Shown: positions 1-8,988 of the stretch, one piece after another
Position numbering within the stretch: position 1 is the stretch's first letter
Layout of the letters: every line of letters begins with the position of its first letter
NCBI RefSeq assembly: GCF_900105805.1
Contig: NZ_LT629788.1
Location: 4,030,001-4,094,000 of the forward strand
Direction: 5' to 3'
Length of the DNA stretch: 64,000 bases
DNA from: Pseudomonas moraviensis
GTDB lineage: Bacteria; Pseudomonadota; Gammaproteobacteria; Pseudomonadales; Pseudomonadaceae
Made by a program: the position numbers and the translations under genes
The notes under the pieces: generated by a model
Database searches by the model: none
Told to the model about the DNA's origin: nothing
What the model saw: the letters and a program-made list of their open reading frames with translations, nothing else

Positions 1-3000
1 CTGCGCCCATTGTGGCTGGTGGAAAACCGCCTCAATCACCAGATCATCAGCCGCGAAGCCGGATTGCCCTCGGCCAAGGCTGGCGGGCTGACCCCCGACG
101 ATGTCGCCAACACCGTGCTGACTGTGCCGCTGAGCAGCAGCGACTGGCAATTGCGCGGGCTGTTCGACCGCCAGCGCGTGCTGGAAGAATTGCTGCCGGC
201 GTTCATCGGCAAATGCCTGCTCGGCCTGGCGTTCTCGATGCTGCCGGTGATTGCCCTGCTCAACATGCGCCGCCGCCAGCGCCAGGTGCATGAAGGCCGG
301 CGGCGCTATCAGGACATTTTCGAAGGCACCGGCGTGGCCTTGTGCGTGCTTGACCTGTCCGGCCTCAAGCAGATGTTCGACAAGGCGCAGATCCAGACCA
401 GCGACCAGCTCAAGGCCTGGCTCGACCAACCGCAGCAGCGCCAGCAATTGCTCGCGGAAATGCGCGTCACCGAGGTCAATCAGGTCGCCCTGCAACTGCT
501 TGATGTGCATTCCTGCGACGATGCCTGGCAACTGCTGATCGACGGCCAGCGCCATCCGCAGTGCGCGATCGGTCAGCAGATCCTCGACGCCGTGCTGCAG
601 CAGCAGAAGCAGCTGGAACTGGAAATCAAACTGCCCAACAGCAATGGCCGCGACCAGCACCTGTGGATGGTCCTGCGCCTGCCGAGCGAGCAGCACGACT
701 ATAAAGCGGTGATCCTCAGCATCAACGACATCACCAGCCGCAAGCTGATCGAACTGTCGTTGCTGGAGCGCGAAGGCTTCTGGTCGGACGTAGTGCGTAC
801 CGTGCCGGATCATCTGTATGTGCAGGACGTGATCAGCCAGCGGATGATTTTCAGCAACCACCACCTCGGCCAGACCCTGGGCTACAACCGCACTGAACTG
901 CATCAGATGGGCGAATACTTCTGGGAAATCCTCCTGCACCCGGAAGACGCCGACTACTACCATCGCTCGCGGCAATTGCAGCGCCACGCCGGTTACAGCC
1001 AGTTGCTCCAGTGCCAATTGCGCTTCCGCCATCGCGACGGCAAGTGGCGGCGCTTCGACATTCGCGAACAGGCGCTGGCGCGAGACAAGCACGATCAGGT
1101 CACGCGGATCATCGGCGTTGCCAAGGACATCACCGAACAGATCGAGGCCAGCGAATCGCTGCGTGACAGCGAGCAGCGCTATCGCATGCTCGCCGAAAGC
1201 ATCAGCGACGTGATTTTCTCCACCGACTCCAAGCTCTCGCTGAACTACGTCAGCCCGTCGGTGCAGGCCGTGCTTGGCTACAACGCCGAATGGATTTTCC
1301 AGAACGGCTGGCAATCGACCATCGCCAACCCCGGGCAGTTGAACGGCATCTACACGCTGATGGACCGCGTCAGCAAAGCGCTGGACAAGCCAGAGCAACT
1401 GGCGTTGCTGCGCAGTCAGGTGCAAACCCAGCTGTTCCTGTTCGACTGCCTGCGCGCCGATGGCCGCAAGATTCCGATCGAACTGCGCCTGGTACTGGTC
1501 TGGGACGAACACGGCGCGTTCGAAGGCGTGCTTGGCGTTGGCCGCGATATCAGTCAGCAGCGCCGTGCCGAGAAAGACCTGCGCATGGCTGCTACGGTAT
1601 TCGAGCACTCGACCTCGGCGATCCTGATCACCGACCCGGCCGGCTACATCGTCCAGGCCAACGAAGCGTTCAGTCGGGTCAGCGGTTACACGGTCAGCGA
1701 AGTCCTCGACCAATTGCCGAACATGCTCACCGTCGACGAGCAGCAGGACGCGCACCTGCGCTACGTGCTCAAGCAGTTGCACGAGCACAGCACCTGGGAA
1801 GGCGAAGTGTGGATGAAACGCCGCAACGGCGAGCATTACCCGGCGTGGGTCGGCATCACCGCCGTGCTCGACGACGAAGGCGATCTGGCCAGTTACGTGT
1901 GTTTCTTCAGCGACATCAGCGAGCGCAAGGCCAGCGAGCAGCGCATCCACCGCCTCGCCTACTACGACGCCCTCACCCACCTGCCGAACCGCACGCTGTT
2001 CCAGGACCGTCTGCACACCGCACTGCAAGCGGCCGAACGGCAGAAGTCGTGGGTGGTGCTGATGTTCCTCGACCTCGACCGTTTCAAACCGATCAATGAC
2101 TCACTTGGCCACGCCGCTGGCGACCGCATGCTCAAGGACATGGCCACGCGTCTGCTGGCCTGCGTCGATGACGACGACACCGTGGCGCGGATGGGTGGTG
2201 ACGAATTCACCTTGCTGTTGCAGCATCGCTCCAGCCGTGAACTGGCGCTGAACCGGGCGATTCATGTCGCCGAGCAGATCCTCGCCAGTCTGGTGCGGCC
2301 GTTCGTGCTCGAGGGCCGCGAGTTCTTCGTCACCGCCAGTATCGGCATTGCCCTGAGCCCGCAGGACGGCAACGAACTCAGCCAGTTGATGAAGAACGCC
2401 GACACGGCGATGTACCACGCCAAGGAACGCGGCAAGAACAACTTCCAGTTCTATCAGGCCGACATGAACGCCAGTGCGCTGGAACGTCTGGAGCTGGAAA
2501 GCGATTTGCGTCATGCGCTGGAGCAGAACGAATTCGTCCTGTATTACCAGCCACAGTTCAGCGGCGACGGCAAACGTTTGACCGGCGCCGAAGCGCTGCT
2601 GCGCTGGCGCCATCCGCGGCGTGGACTGGTGCCGCCGGGGGATTTCATTCCGGTGCTGGAAGAGCTCGGGCTGGTGGTGGACGTTGGCGACTGGGTCATC
2701 AGCGAGGCCTGTCGACAGCTGAAAACCTGGCACCAGCAGCGGGTGCGGGTGCCGAAGGTCTCGGTGAACATCTCCGCACGGCAGTTTTCCGACGGCCAGT
2801 TGGGCACCCGGATTGCAACCATCCTGCGGGAAACCGGCCTGCCCCCGGCATGTCTTGAACTGGAGCTGACCGAAAGTATCCTGATGCGCGAAGTCAGCGA
2901 GGCAATGCAGATTCTTGCCGGACTGAAAAACCTCGGCCTGAGTATCGCAGTCGATGACTTCGGCACCGGTTATTCATCGCTGAACTACCTCAAGCAATTC

Positions 3001-3267
3001 CCGATCGACGTGCTGAAGATCGACCGCACCTTCGTTGACGGCCTGCCGTCCGGCGAACAGGACGCACAGATCGCCCGTGCAATTATCGCCATGGCCCACA
3101 GCCTGAACCTGGCGGTAATTGCCGAGGGCGTGGAAACCCACGAGCAACTGGACTTTCTGCGTGAGCATGGCTGCGATGAGGTGCAGGGTTATCTGTTCGG
3201 ACGGCCGATGCCGGCGGGGCGGTTCGAGGCGCAGTTCTGCAACGACGCGCTCTTCATGTTCGACTAG
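1..3267 (+). CDS. morA: MorA-type PAS-GGDEF-EAL cyclic-di-GMP enzyme, 5' end outside window
   Basis: The frame is open from base 1, so the N-terminus lies upstream. The visible part has a transmembrane stretch near residues 65-85, then about four PAS/PAC units (roughly 95-650), a GGDEF domain (about 655-815, motif GGDEF intact) and an EAL domain (about 830-1075). EAL catalytic signatures EALLRW, NISARQF, ELTES, DDFGTGYSS, AEGVET and QGYLFG are all present. The inhibitory-site position before GGDEF reads DDDD rather than RxxD, so product inhibition is probably absent. By family it makes and/or degrades c-di-GMP at the inner membrane to control motility and biofilm. The MorA assignment rests on domain order and the glyA neighbour, as in the P. 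aeruginosa PA4601-PA4602 pair. Confidence 0.88.
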   Translation: MRPLWLVENRLNHQIISREAGLPSAKAGGLTPDDVANTVLTVPLSSSDWQLRGLFDRQRVLEELLPAFIGKCLLGLAFSMLPVIALLNMRRRQRQVHEGRRRYQDIFEGTGVALCVLDLSGLKQMFDKAQIQTSDQLKAWLDQPQQRQQLLAEMRVTEVNQVALQLLDVHSCDDAWQLLIDGQRHPQCAIGQQILDAVLQQQKQLELEIKLPNSNGRDQHLWMVLRLPSEQHDYKAVILSINDITSRKLIELSLLEREGFWSDVVRTVPDHLYVQDVISQRMIFSNHHLGQTLGYNRTELHQMGEYFWEILLHPEDADYYHRSRQLQRHAGYSQLLQCQLRFRHRDGKWRRFDIREQALARDKHDQVTRIIGVAKDITEQIEASESLRDSEQRYRMLAESISDVIFSTDSKLSLNYVSPSVQAVLGYNAEWIFQNGWQSTIANPGQLNGIYTLMDRVSKALDKPEQLALLRSQVQTQLFLFDCLRADGRKIPIELRLVLVWDEHGAFEGVLGVGRDISQQRRAEKDLRMAATVFEHSTSAILITDPAGYIVQANEAFSRVSGYTVSEVLDQLPNMLTVDEQQDAHLRYVLKQLHEHSTWEGEVWMKRRNGEHYPAWVGITAVLDDEGDLASYVCFFSDISERKASEQRIHRLAYYDALTHLPNRTLFQDRLHTALQAAERQKSWVVLMFLDLDRFKPINDSLGHAAGDRMLKDMATRLLACVDDDDTVARMGGDEFTLLLQHRSSRELALNRAIHVAEQILASLVRPFVLEGREFFVTASIGIALSPQDGNELSQLMKNADTAMYHAKERGKNNFQFYQADMNASALERLELESDLRHALEQNEFVLYYQPQFSGDGKRLTGAEALLRWRHPRRGLVPPGDFIPVLEELGLVVDVGDWVISEACRQLKTWHQQRVRVPKVSVNISARQFSDGQLGTRIATILRETGLPPACLELELTESILMREVSEAMQILAGLKNLGLSIAVDDFGTGYSSLNYLKQFPIDVLKIDRTFVDGLPSGEQDAQIARAIIAMAHSLNLAVIAEGVETHEQLDFLREHGCDEVQGYLFGRPMPAGRFEAQFCNDALFMFD

Positions 3268-3287
3268 AACACGCAATTGTGGCGAGG

Positions 3288-3371
3288 GAGCTTGCTCCCG
3301 CTTGAGTGCGCAGCGCTCACAGGGTTTTGGGGCCGCTGCGCAGCCCGGCGGGAGCAAGCTCCCTCGCCACA
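3288..3371. repeat. Palindromic intergenic repeat, family A
   Basis: Outward-facing copies of TGTGGCGAGGGAGCTTGCTC and its complement form a REPIN-like inverted pair directly after morA. A second, more diverged copy lies at 46988-47088. A long hairpin would form at the 3' end of the morA transcript. Confidence 0.85.
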
Positions 3372-3417
3372 CAACCACCCGATCACCGCTGATCCCGTCA
3401 TGAACGCCACTTGTCTG

Positions 3418-3430
3418 CGACATGATGTCG
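3418..3430. promoter_or_regulatory. Perfect 13-bp palindrome upstream of glyA
   Basis: CGACATGATGTCG is a perfect inverted repeat about 72 bp before the glyA start. A possible -10 element TAGAAT lies at 3460-3465. Its position fits an operator, but the protein that would bind it is not identifiable from the sequence. Confidence 0.35.
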
Positions 3431-3501
3431 TTTCATATGTCATCCAAAAGCGGTTGGGTTAGAATGCCCCCCTTTTCTGCCCCCGATCCTTGAGGACCGC
3501 C

Positions 3502-4755
3502 ATGTTCAGCCGTGATTTGACTATTGCCAAGTACGACGCCGACCTTTTTGCCGCCATGGAGCAAGAAGCTCAGCGTCAGGAAGAACACATTGAGCTGATC
3601 GCTTCGGAAAACTACACCAGCCCAGCGGTGATGGAAGCTCAAGGCTCGGTCCTGACCAACAAGTACGCTGAAGGCTATCCGGGCAAGCGTTACTACGGTG
3701 GTTGCGAATACGTCGACGTGGTTGAACAACTGGCCATCGACCGCGCCAAGGAACTGTTCGGCGCCGATTACGCCAACGTTCAGCCGCACGCCGGTTCCCA
3801 AGCCAACGCTGCTGTCTACCTGGCCCTGCTGTCGGCCGGCGACACCATTCTGGGCATGAGCCTGGCCCACGGCGGTCACCTGACCCACGGCGCCAGCGTT
3901 TCCTCCTCGGGCAAGCTGTACAACGCCATCCAGTACGGCATCGACGCCAACGGCCTGATCGACTACGACGAAGTCGAGCGCCTGGCAGTCGAGCACAAGC
4001 CGAAAATGATCGTCGCCGGTTTCTCTGCCTACTCGCAGATCCTCGACTTCCCGCGCTTCCGCGAAATCGCTGACAAGGTCGGCGCCTACCTGTTCGTCGA
4101 CATGGCTCACGTTGCCGGTCTGGTTGCCGCTGGTGTCTACCCGAACCCTGTGCCGTTCGCTGACGTCGTGACCACCACCACCCACAAGACCCTGCGCGGT
4201 CCACGTGGCGGTCTGATCCTCGCCAAGGCCAACGCCGAGATCGAGAAAAAGCTCAACTCCGCAGTATTCCCGGGCGCCCAGGGTGGCCCGCTGGAGCACG
4301 TGATCGCGGCCAAGGCGATCTGCTTCAAGGAAGCGCTGCAGCCTGAGTTCAAGGCTTACCAGCAACAAGTGGTGAAAAACGCCAAGGCCATGGCCGAAGT
4401 GTTCATCGCGCGCGGTTTCGACGTGGTGTCCGGCGGTACTGAAAACCACCTGTTCCTGCTGTCGCTGATCAAGCAGGACATCTCCGGTAAAGACGCCGAC
4501 GCCGCACTGGGTAAAGCGTTCATCACCGTGAACAAGAACTCCGTGCCTAACGATCCACGCTCGCCGTTCGTCACCTCCGGCCTGCGCTTCGGTACCCCGG
4601 CTGTGACCACGCGCGGCTTCAAAGAGGCCGAGTGCAAAGAGCTGGCCGGCTGGATCTGCGACATCCTGGCTGACCTGAACAACGAAGCGGTGATCGATGC
4701 CGTTCGTGAGAAAGTCAAAGCCATCTGCAAGAAACTGCCGGTGTACGGCGCTTAA
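3502..4755 (+). CDS. glyA: Serine hydroxymethyltransferase
   Basis: Interconverts serine and glycine with tetrahydrofolate, supplying one-carbon units; cytoplasmic, PLP-dependent. The 417-residue protein has the normal family length. It carries the N-terminal IASENYTS signature, the YAEGYPGKRYYGG substrate-binding stretch and the PLP-lysine motif TTTTHKTLRGPRGG near residue 230. The ATG at 3502 is preferred over the in-frame TTG at 3490 because a GAGGA ribosome-binding site lies just before it and family members start MFSRDL. It is followed by a strong intrinsic terminator, so it is probably monocistronic. Confidence 0.97.
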   Translation: MFSRDLTIAKYDADLFAAMEQEAQRQEEHIELIASENYTSPAVMEAQGSVLTNKYAEGYPGKRYYGGCEYVDVVEQLAIDRAKELFGADYANVQPHAGSQANAAVYLALLSAGDTILGMSLAHGGHLTHGASVSSSGKLYNAIQYGIDANGLIDYDEVERLAVEHKPKMIVAGFSAYSQILDFPRFREIADKVGAYLFVDMAHVAGLVAAGVYPNPVPFADVVTTTTHKTLRGPRGGLILAKANAEIEKKLNSAVFPGAQGGPLEHVIAAKAICFKEALQPEFKAYQQQVVKNAKAMAEVFIARGFDVVSGGTENHLFLLSLIKQDISGKDADAALGKAFITVNKNSVPNDPRSPFVTSGLRFGTPAVTTRGFKEAECKELAGWICDILADLNNEAVIDAVREKVKAICKKLPVYGA

Positions 4756-4778
4756 GTGCGACGTTAAACCTGCAGCAT

Positions 4779-4813
4779 GAAAAACCGGCCAAGTGATTGG
4801 CCGGTTTTTTTTT
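4779..4813 (+). terminator. Intrinsic terminator of glyA
   Basis: A GC-rich stem AACCGGCCAA/TTGGCCGGTT with a four-base loop is followed by nine T residues, 24 bases after the glyA stop codon. Confidence 0.93.
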
Positions 4814-4825
4814 GCCTGTTGAAAA

Positions 4826-4905
4826 GATCAAAAGATCGCAGCCTTCGGCAGCTCCTACGGGAAAATCGCATTTCAAATGCAGGAGCTGCCGGAGGCTGCG
4901 ATCTT
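4826..4905. repeat. Palindromic intergenic repeat, family D
   Basis: Inverted pair built on GATCGCAGCCTTCGGCAGCT and its complement, separated by a short AT-richer centre. The same family occurs at 33524-33608, 35199-35287 and 41717-41796. Confidence 0.85.
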
Positions 4906-5084
4906 GGCTTCTGGACCACCGGTCAGACCGGTCATGCCAATTTCATGCTGCCCACTTGTAATCAGGAAAAACCCAAGCCTAGACTGCGCCTGCACTGGAC
5001 ATACCGGTAAGACCACAATAATTAAGTCCTGAATCCGATGCGCAACGCGTGCGGCAGCCAGGACACCGACCCAGGATTCCTCCC

Positions 5085-6398
5085 ATGCTCAGATGGTGCT
5101 CGCGTTCAATCTTCCTTCAAGTGGTTCTCGGACTGATGCTCGGCATCGTCTGCGGGCTGACCCTTCCCGAATACTCCGCCCAACTGAAACCGCTCGGCGA
5201 TGGCTTTATCAAACTGATCAAGATGCTGATCGGCCTGATCGTGTTCTGCGTGGTGGTCAGCGGCATCAGCGGCGCGGGCGATCTGAAGAAGGTCGGGCGC
5301 ATCGGCCTCAAATCGGTGATCTACTTTGAAGTGCTGACCACCATCGCCCTGGTGATCGGCCTGGTGTTCGCTTTCAGTACCGGCATCGGCAGCGGCGCGA
5401 ATATTCATCTTGAGCAACTCTCCAGCGCCGACATGGGCGACCTCGCTGAACGCAGCCAGCACATGCACACCACCACGCAATTCCTGATGGACCTGATCCC
5501 GACCTCGGTGATCGGTGCCTTCGCCGACAACAACATTCTGCAAGTGCTGCTGTTCTCGGTGCTGTTCGGCAGTGCGCTGAATCTGGTCGGCGAAGCGGCG
5601 TCCGGGATCTCGCGGCTGATCAACGAACTCAGCCATGTGATCTTCCGCATCATGGGCATGATCGTGCGGCTGGCGCCGATCGGCGTGTTCGGCGCCATCG
5701 CCTTCACCACCAGCAAATACGGCCTCGATTCGCTGCAACACCTGGGCAGCCTGGTCGGTCTGTTCTACCTGACCTGCGTTGCTTTTGTCAGTGTGATTCT
5801 CGGTCTGGTGATGCGCGTTTCCGGCCTGCGCATGTGGCCGCTGCTCAAATACCTGCGTGAAGAACTGCTGATCGTCATGGGCACCGCTTCTTCCGACGCC
5901 GTGCTGCCGCAGATCATGCGCAAGCTCGAACACCTCGGTATCGGCAGCTCCACCGTCGGCTTGGTGATCCCGACCGGGTACTCGTTCAACCTCGACGGGT
6001 TCTCGATCTACCTGACCCTGGCCATCGTGTTCATCGCCAACGCCACCGGCACACCCCTGGCGATGACTGATTTGCTGACGATTCTGCTGGTGTCGCTGAT
6101 CACCTCGAAAGGCGCCCACGGCATTCCCGGATCGGCACTGGTGATTCTCGCGGCGACTTTGACCGCAATCCCGGCGATTCCCGTGGTCGGTCTGGTGCTG
6201 GTGTTGGCCGTGGACTGGTTCATGGGCATCGGCCGCGCGCTGACCAACCTGATCGGCAACTGCGTCGCCACCGTGGCCATCGCTCGCTGGGAAAAGGACA
6301 TCGACGTGCAGCGCGCGAACAAGGTGCTCAACGGCGAACAGGGCTATAACTTTCAACCGCGAAAAACCGTCGCTCAGGCGGCGGCCAAAGAATTTTGA
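5085..6398 (+). CDS. DctA-family C4-dicarboxylate/H+ or Na+ symporter (DAACS family)
   Basis: Inner-membrane secondary carrier of the dicarboxylate/amino acid:cation symporter family, 437 residues, near the usual DctA length of about 430-445. Seen: eight or so hydrophobic helices, the serine-rich re-entrant loop represented by GTASSDAVLPQIM, the conserved NLDGFSIYLT helix and the TSKGAHGIPGSA loop. The ATG at 5085 is chosen because the upstream GTG (5049) would add an unrelated proline/arginine-rich tail. Two GntR-type regulators follow on the same strand, so uptake of a carboxylate is probably under their control. The exact substrate (succinate, malate, fumarate or another acid) cannot be read from the sequence. 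Confidence 0.9.
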   Translation: MLRWCSRSIFLQVVLGLMLGIVCGLTLPEYSAQLKPLGDGFIKLIKMLIGLIVFCVVVSGISGAGDLKKVGRIGLKSVIYFEVLTTIALVIGLVFAFSTGIGSGANIHLEQLSSADMGDLAERSQHMHTTTQFLMDLIPTSVIGAFADNNILQVLLFSVLFGSALNLVGEAASGISRLINELSHVIFRIMGMIVRLAPIGVFGAIAFTTSKYGLDSLQHLGSLVGLFYLTCVAFVSVILGLVMRVSGLRMWPLLKYLREELLIVMGTASSDAVLPQIMRKLEHLGIGSSTVGLVIPTGYSFNLDGFSIYLTLAIVFIANATGTPLAMTDLLTILLVSLITSKGAHGIPGSALVILAATLTAIPAIPVVGLVLVLAVDWFMGIGRALTNLIGNCVATVAIARWEKDIDVQRANKVLNGEQGYNFQPRKTVAQAAAKEF

Positions 6399-6404
6399 AT
6401 GAGT

Positions 6405-6432
6405 GCCGTGCCTGCTGATTGGCAGGCACGGC
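6405..6432 (+). terminator. Hairpin between carrier gene and GntR regulator
   Basis: GCCGTGCCTGC and GCAGGCACGGC form a perfect 11-bp stem with a six-base loop starting seven bases after the carrier stop. There is no T tract, so it may be an attenuating or mRNA-stabilising hairpin rather than a full terminator. It ends 15 bases before the regulator's start codon. Confidence 0.5.
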
Positions 6433-6447
6433 GCAGGGAGCCAATAC

Positions 6448-7152
6448 GTGATTACAACTTCAACCGTCGTCAATTCAGTGGTGGAAAAGCTCCGCGCCGC
6501 GTTGGCTCGTGGCCAGTGGCGCACAGGCGACATGCTTCCGGGCCAGCGCGAACTGGCCGAACAACTGGGCATCAGCCGGCCGAGTCTGCGCGAAGCGGTG
6601 ATCGTCCTCGAAACCCTCGGTCTGGTGCGCTCGATGCCGGGCAAAGGCGTGGTCGTCCTCGATGCGCAACTCAGCGACAGCCAGAGCCACGACAGCGCGG
6701 TGGCCGGCGCCAGCCTCGAAGACGTGCTGCAACTGCGCTACACCCTCGAGCCGTTCATCGTCGGGCTGGTCGCGCAATCGATCAGCAGCAAGGAAGTCGG
6801 CCAGTTGCGCCTGACCCTGATGGACATGCGCGAAGCCCTCGAGGCCGGCGACAGCGAAGCCGGGGTCAGCGCCTACATCGCCTTCCACGAAGAACTGTTC
6901 ACCCTGACCTCGAACCCGATTTTCCAGAGCGTGGTCCAGCAGACCAGCAATGCCCTCAAGCAAAGCGCGGACGTGTTGCGCAATTCCCCGGAGCATCTGG
7001 CTGAGCGTCTGGAAGAAAACGAAGCCGTGGTCCGCGCGATCCGCAGCAAGAACAGCGCTCAGGCCAGCGCCGAGATGCGCCGGCACATTCTGCGCGAAGG
7101 CCAGCGCATGGGCGTCGAGCTGAATATCCCGGATGACAACCTGCCCACCTGA
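6448..7152 (+). CDS. GntR-family regulator with FCD ligand domain
   Basis: Transcription factor of the FadR subfamily, 234 residues. The N-terminal winged helix spans about residues 5-70 (helix-turn-helix around ELAEQLGISRPSLREAVIVLE), followed by an all-helical FCD domain with candidate metal ligands in FHEELF and RRHILREG. The GTG at 6448 is chosen because GCAGGGAG precedes it and family members begin a few residues before the first helix. It lies directly downstream of the DctA-type carrier and upstream of a second GntR gene, which suggests carboxylate-responsive control of the carrier. The effector is unknown. Confidence 0.85.
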   Translation: MITTSTVVNSVVEKLRAALARGQWRTGDMLPGQRELAEQLGISRPSLREAVIVLETLGLVRSMPGKGVVVLDAQLSDSQSHDSAVAGASLEDVLQLRYTLEPFIVGLVAQSISSKEVGQLRLTLMDMREALEAGDSEAGVSAYIAFHEELFTLTSNPIFQSVVQQTSNALKQSADVLRNSPEHLAERLEENEAVVRAIRSKNSAQASAEMRRHILREGQRMGVELNIPDDNLPT

Positions 7153-7170
7153 TTTGCCAGGAGAACGGCC

Positions 7171-7875
7171 ATGAACAGTTTTGCTTCAGCCTCGCATGCG
7201 CACTCCACTGCCCTGCCCTTTCCTGGCCTGCGCACGCCGGTGGAGGATCTGTATCCGCGAGTGTTCGACGCGATCCTCGAGCAGCGCATCGATGAACACA
7301 GCCGGTTTACCGAGGACAGTCTGAAGGCGATGTTCAGCGCCAGCCGCGCCGATGTGCGGAGGGTACTGACGCAGTTGTCCCATGAACAGATCGTGGTGCT
7401 GCGCGCCAACCATCGACCACGAGTAATGGCGCCGGATCGAGAGCTGATCCGACAGACGCTGCATGCTCGGCGACTGGCTGAAAGCACCTTGGTGCGGTTG
7501 GCGTGCCAGCGCCCGCGTGCAGATGAATTGAATCGCCTGCGTACGTTGATCGAACGCGAGAAGCGCGCCGTCGAGCAGGATCGGCGCGGGGCGGCGATTC
7601 GCTTGTCGGGGGAGTTTCATCTGCAGTTGGCGCGGATGGCGGGGAATGCACCGTTGGCGCATTTTCTTGACAGTCTGGTGCCGCTGACGTCATTGGCGAT
7701 TGCGCGGAGTCGGTGCCCGACGCGCAGCTGTTGCGCGTGGCAAGAGCATTTGGCGTTGGTTCAGGCCGTCGAGCGAGGTGATGCTGCCAAGGCAGAGGTG
7801 CTGATGAATCGGCATCTGGATCATCTTGAGCAGACACTGCTCGGTCCAGATCTTGAGCATTGTGTTGTTGGTTAG
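7171..7875 (+). CDS. Second GntR-family regulator with FCD domain
   Basis: A 234-residue FadR-like regulator. A winged-helix region occupies about residues 20-85 and an FCD domain about 95-225, with histidines in GEFHLQLARMAGN, EHLALVQAV and NRHLDHLEQ at the usual metal-ligand positions. It starts 18 bases after the first GntR gene behind CAGGAG, so the two are likely cotranscribed. The segment around residues 180-190 contains three cysteines, which is unusual. The two proteins are clearly different in sequence, so this is not a recent duplication. Its target is unknown; the upstream carrier is the natural candidate. Confidence 0.8.
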   Translation: MNSFASASHAHSTALPFPGLRTPVEDLYPRVFDAILEQRIDEHSRFTEDSLKAMFSASRADVRRVLTQLSHEQIVVLRANHRPRVMAPDRELIRQTLHARRLAESTLVRLACQRPRADELNRLRTLIEREKRAVEQDRRGAAIRLSGEFHLQLARMAGNAPLAHFLDSLVPLTSLAIARSRCPTRSCCAWQEHLALVQAVERGDAAKAEVLMNRHLDHLEQTLLGPDLEHCVVG

Positions 7876-7881
7876 ATTGCT

Positions 7882-7946
7882 ATCGCGAGCAGGCTCACTC
7901 CTACATTTGAAATGCGTTCCCCTGTAGGAGTGAGCCTGCTCGCGAT
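7882..7946. repeat. Palindromic intergenic repeat, family B
   Basis: Two facing copies of ATCGCGAGCAGGCTCACTCC form a 65-bp imperfect palindrome in the convergent gap between the second GntR gene and the GTPase gene. Other copies are at 11926, 30709, 38435 and 60596, with a mixed copy at 45668. Confidence 0.88.
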
Positions 7947-7973
7947 GGCGTCATCATTGACACTACAAACCCA

Positions 7974-8945
7974 TCAGGCAGAGGCCACCCTGGCAAACCC
8001 CGCCCGAATCTTCTCTTCCGGCAAGTCATCGGCGATAAACACGATCACACTCTCTCGCGCTTCGCCTTCGGCCCATTCGGTGTCCCAGTCGAAACCATAC
8101 AGCTTCAACACCCCCTGAAACACCAGCCGTCGATCTTCCCCGGCGATATTCAGCACGCCTTTGTAGCGCAGCAATTGCTTGCCGTGCTCTTCCAGCAGTT
8201 CGTTCATGAACTCGCTGAGCTGATCGATATCCAGTGCCTGATCGGTGCGCAGCACCAGGCTGGAGATGCGATCGATCGAGGGTGCCTTGCTCACCGGACG
8301 CAGGCTCAAACCGCCGCCCAGATCAGCATTGAGGTTGAAGCCGCGCACATCCAGCAGTTCGGCCAGATCAATGTTGCCATGCTCGACCACGCGGATCGGC
8401 GCGCGACGGTTGATTCGCGTAAGGCGTTCGCTCAATGCGGTGAACGTCGCCTCATCGACCAGATCGGTCTTGCTCACCAGCAAGCGATCGGCGAAACCGA
8501 TCTGCGCCTGGGCGATGGTCTGGGTCAGGTGCACATCGGCGTGAGCGGCGTCGACCAAGGTGATGATGCCGTCGAGCAGATAACGCTCGCGCAGCTCTTC
8601 ATCGATGAAGAACGTCTGCGCTACCGGCGCCGGATCGGCCAGACCGGTGCATTCGATCACCAGACGATCGAAGGCGATTTCGCCACTGTCCAGGCGCTCG
8701 AGCAGCAAGTACAGCGCCTTGGTCAGGTCGGTGTGAATGGTGCAGCAGACGCAGCCGTTGGCCAGGGTCATGACCTGCACCGGCTCGTCACCGAGCAGTT
8801 GGGTGTCGATCCCGGCGTCGCTGAATTCGTTCTCGATCACGGCGATTTTCAGACCGTGCTCGGCTTTCAGTAAATGACGCAGCAAGGTGGTCTTGCCGGC
8901 GCCGAGGAAACCGCTGAGTACCGTTACAGGTATGGGAGAAGACAA
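7974..8945 (-). CDS. yjiA: COG0523 (CobW/YjiA) GTPase
   Basis: Cytoplasmic P-loop GTPase of the G3E metallochaperone family, 323 residues. Seen: Walker A GFLGAGKTT at residues 11-19, the metal-binding GCVCC motif near residue 64, the Walker B-like ECTGLADP, the SKTDL guanine-specificity motif and a C-terminal CobW_C domain. It lies downstream of YjiX and the CstA-type transporter on the same strand, the same order as E. coli yjiY-yjiX-yjiA. A family B and a family C repeat flank it. Roles in this family include zinc or other metal handling; the specific metal is not deducible. Confidence 0.9.
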   Translation of the reverse strand: MSSPIPVTVLSGFLGAGKTTLLRHLLKAEHGLKIAVIENEFSDAGIDTQLLGDEPVQVMTLANGCVCCTIHTDLTKALYLLLERLDSGEIAFDRLVIECTGLADPAPVAQTFFIDEELRERYLLDGIITLVDAAHADVHLTQTIAQAQIGFADRLLVSKTDLVDEATFTALSERLTRINRRAPIRVVEHGNIDLAELLDVRGFNLNADLGGGLSLRPVSKAPSIDRISSLVLRTDQALDIDQLSEFMNELLEEHGKQLLRYKGVLNIAGEDRRLVFQGVLKLYGFDWDTEWAEGEARESVIVFIADDLPEEKIRAGFARVASA

Positions 8946-8988
8946 AACTGATCCCCTTCACAAAATGAATGAACAACACAAAAACAAA

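Larger units (their letters stand above)
4756..5084. other. Gene-free interval glyA-dctA
   Basis: Apart from the glyA terminator and the family D repeat at 4826-4905, the remaining 180 bases hold only the presumed leader of the carrier gene. No open reading frame with pseudomonad codon bias was seen. Confidence 0.6.

Noticed and set aside
1290..2099. A 269-codon frame inside the morA-type gene
   Set aside because: Arg/Pro-rich out-of-frame shadow of the PAS-GGDEF coding sequence.
3376..3501. A glycine riboswitch upstream of glyA
   Set aside because: The leader is only about 35 bases from the likely -10 and contains no conserved aptamer core.
5106..6644. A 512-codon antisense frame across the carrier gene
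   Set aside because: A long open antisense frame is expected opposite GC3-rich genes; the composition (His/Asp/Gln-rich) is typical of such shadows.
7690..7740. A frameshift in the second GntR gene, suspected from the cysteine-rich stretch
   Set aside because: The FCD motifs on both sides stay in the same frame and the length is normal, so a real frameshift is unlikely.
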